Assembly (NCBI GenBank): GCA_026394435.1
Contig: JAPKYG010000069.1
Location: forward strand, 1 to 8,502
Length of the DNA stretch: 8,502 nt
Origin: Methanobacteriota archaeon
GTDB taxonomy: Archaea > Thermoplasmatota > E2 > DHVEG-1
Direction: 5' to 3'
In this document: positions 7,018-8,502 of the stretch, one piece after another
Position numbering within the stretch: the stretch's first letter is position 1
Layout of the letters: every line of letters begins with the position of its first letter
Notes under the pieces: model-generated
What the model saw: only the letters and a program-made list of their open reading frames with translations
Databases searched by the model: none
Told to the model about the DNA's origin: nothing
Made by a program: the position numbers and the translations under genes

Positions 7018-8301
7018 ATGGTCATTGACCCATCAACTACAAAATATTTAATTAAGGCTAAAATAAAAGCAGATGGTATCATCGAAAAATCAGATGTTGT
7101 CGGAGCTATCTTTGGTCAAACCGAAGGGCTTCTTGGTGATGAACTGGATCTTCGGGAATTGCAACGATCAGCCCGTGTCGGACGAATTGAGGTAGAACTT
7201 GATTCGAAGAATGGGAAAAGCGATGGTGTTCTTACGTTACCGACGTCGTTAGATAAAGTAGAGACGGTTATTCTCGCAGCAGCGTTTGAAAGCATTGATC
7301 GCGTTGGGCCATGTAAAGCAACGATCCATGTTGAGGAAGTCGAGGATGTTCGTGTCTCACGACGAAAACAGGTTATCGAGCGAGCGAAAGCATTGTTAAA
7401 TGACGTGATGGAAAAAAGCAAGACCGACAGTGAAAGCATTGCAGAGAATGTTCGACAGGCAGTACAGGTGGAAGAAATCACGAGTTATGGTCATGATCAT
7501 TGTCCAGCTGGTCCTAATATCAATGATAGTGATGCAATCGTTATCGTTGAAGGCAGACGTGATGTGCTTAACCTCTTGAAATATGGGATTAAGAACGTGA
7601 TTGCGGTTGGTGGCACAAATGTTCCACGGACCGTTGTTGATCTATCAAAAGAAAAAATCACGACCGTATTTGTTGACGGTGATCGTGGTGGCGAACTTAT
7701 TCTGAGGGAGTTGTTGCAGGTTGCTGATGTTGATTTTATTGCACGGGCACCGCAGACAAGAGAGGTTGAAGAAATCCCACAGAAACTCATCATGAAGTCA
7801 TTGAAGAATAAGATCCCGCGTGAGCAGTACATGGATATGTATAATATTAAGATTGAGGGGAAGGACGGGGAAGACAAGCGTCTAGAGAATGGTGAGAAAC
7901 AACAGCAGAAGATGAAAAAAGAGTTTTTCCCAAAGAAAAAAGAACAGCAACAGCCACGCAAGGAAGAAGATGAAGAAAACGATGTCGTGGAAGAACCGGT
8001 GATTACCACAGAGAAGCAGAAGAATTACGAGACGATTCTTAATGAGATTTCTGGATCACTCAAAGCAGTATTGTTAGATGAGAATGGGAAAGAGATAAGG
8101 ACTATTCCTGTCCGAGAACTCACCGATGAGATAAAGAAAGGTGATAATGTCTCTGCCGTCGTCTTTGATGGTATTGTCACACAACGTTTGTTGGATATTG
8201 CAAACAATAAAAACGTCAAGGAAATAGTTGGTATCAAACTCGGCAATGTCGTCAAAATGCCCAAAGCAGTGAAAGTGTTAACAAAAAATGATTTTCAATG
8301 A
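7018..8301 (+). CDS. dnaG: Archaeal DnaG (Toprim primase-like protein)
   Basis: This 427-residue protein has the archaeal DnaG layout. Residues 1-165 are the conserved N-terminal region (KYLIKAKIKADG, GAIFGQTEGLLGDELDLREL). A Toprim domain spans about 170-245, with the catalytic glutamate in VIVEGRRD (E178) and the metal-binding VDGDRGG at 219-225. A charged K/E/Q-rich linker runs from about 281 to 330. A conserved C-terminal domain from about 338 contains VVFDGIVTQRLLDIA. Archaeal DnaG is reported as an exosome-associated RNA-binding protein that recruits poly(A)-rich substrates, and some members make primers in vitro; the main replicative primase of archaea is PriS/PriL. It has no zinc-binding domain like that of bacterial DnaG. 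The ATG at 7018 follows GAGGTGA by 5 bases. The gene is divergent from metG and upstream of a UPF0058 gene with its own promoter. Confidence 0.97.
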   Translation: MVIDPSTTKYLIKAKIKADGIIEKSDVVGAIFGQTEGLLGDELDLRELQRSARVGRIEVELDSKNGKSDGVLTLPTSLDKVETVILAAAFESIDRVGPCKATIHVEEVEDVRVSRRKQVIERAKALLNDVMEKSKTDSESIAENVRQAVQVEEITSYGHDHCPAGPNINDSDAIVIVEGRRDVLNLLKYGIKNVIAVGGTNVPRTVVDLSKEKITTVFVDGDRGGELILRELLQVADVDFIARAPQTREVEEIPQKLIMKSLKNKIPREQYMDMYNIKIEGKDGEDKRLENGEKQQQKMKKEFFPKKKEQQQPRKEEDEENDVVEEPVITTEKQKNYETILNEISGSLKAVLLDENGKEIRTIPVRELTDEIKKGDNVSAVVFDGIVTQRLLDIANNKNVKEIVGIKLGNVVKMPKAVKVLTKNDFQ

Positions 8302-8371
8302 TTATGTAACATACGAACGAGTTAACAGTCGTGCGAGTGTTAAGCAGTTGCACACGAAACAACCGTGAAAA

Positions 8372-8391
8372 AATATAAAAAGTCTTTATAG
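8372..8391 (+). promoter_or_regulatory. TATA region of the UPF0058 gene
   Basis: Two overlapping candidates are present: AATATAAAAA at 8372-8381 and CTTTATAG at 8384-8391. The first predicts transcription near 8402, exactly at an in-frame ATG (leaderless); the second predicts about 8413, just ahead of the ATG at 8420. Between the dnaG stop and this element (8302-8371) I see only weak repeats and no T tract. Confidence 0.55.
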
Positions 8392-8419
8392 TATTCTCGA
8401 CATGGGAAAGGCAAGAACA

Positions 8420-8502
8420 ATGCAGAAAGATGAACTCATCCAACTCCACACTTTTTTATATCAGATACGAAGTCAACTCGAACAAATCTGTGAACACAAC
8501 GG
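8420..8502 (+). CDS. UPF0058 family protein, 3' partial
   Basis: The first 27 codons are visible and the gene runs off the right edge. The start MQKDELIQLHTFLYQIR is the hallmark of UPF0058, a family of small archaeal proteins (about 90 residues) with no established function. The ATG at 8420 gives this family-typical start and has a weak GGAAAGG upstream. An in-frame ATG at 8402 would add MGKART and fits a leaderless transcript from the TATA element at 8372. The visible part is hydrophilic and helical, with one cysteine-histidine pair (CEH) near residue 24. No function is assigned; the family call rests on the N-terminal signature only. Confidence 0.75.
   Translation, partial: MQKDELIQLHTFLYQIRSQLEQICEHN

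Noticed and set aside
7116..8009. Long minus-strand open frames opposite dnaG, serine/arginine rich
   Set aside because: Compositions are typical of antisense shadows of a charged protein, with no recognisable domain or start context.
8320..8357. Repeat-like GTTAAC/GTTAAG and TCGTG/CACGA pairs after dnaG
   Set aside because: The pairs are short and imperfect, and no stable stem or known element can be supported.

Overview
The window reads as archaeal chromosome. Four products point to this: an archaeal-type RIO1 kinase, a two-KH Dim2/Pno1-like protein, an archaeal DnaG with its conserved C-terminal domain, and the start of a UPF0058 protein. Ribosome binding sites match GAGGTGA, promoters look TATA-like, and an oligo-T run follows one gene, as expected for archaea. 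A decaying Ig-like domain fragment resembles the secreted Ig-repeat proteins I associate with Thermoplasmatota and related uncultured euryarchaea. That placement is an inference, and a marker-gene tree would be needed to fix it.

Layout. Positions 1-1170 (+) hold the C-terminal part of RIO1 and, overlapping it by 4 bp, the KH protein; this is a ribosome-maturation pair closed by a T8 tract. Positions 1257-3414 (+) hold an MCM-like AAA+ ATPase with an N-terminal helix-hairpin-helix (HhH) region, followed with essentially no gap by nadE (ammonia-dependent NAD synthetase). Positions 3421-3720 (-) are a start-less remnant of a secreted Ig-like protein. Positions 6778 down to 3738 (-) are a two-gene unit, metG then purC, behind a clear TATA element with a very short leader. 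A divergent region of about 240 bp containing a bulged inverted repeat separates metG from dnaG (7018-8301, +). The right edge holds a promoter and the first 27 codons of a UPF0058 gene.

Most genes are core informational or biosynthetic genes: small-subunit rRNA maturation, tRNA charging, purine and NAD synthesis, and an RNA-processing/primase-type protein. The unusual items are the HhH-MCM-like ATPase, which has the MCM ATPase motifs but no room for the canonical MCM N-terminal DNA-binding domain; the nadE start, where a perfect ribosome binding site is followed at the correct spacing by ATC; and the Ig-like gene remnant beside purC. I saw no CRISPR array, tRNA, rRNA, transposase or defence gene.
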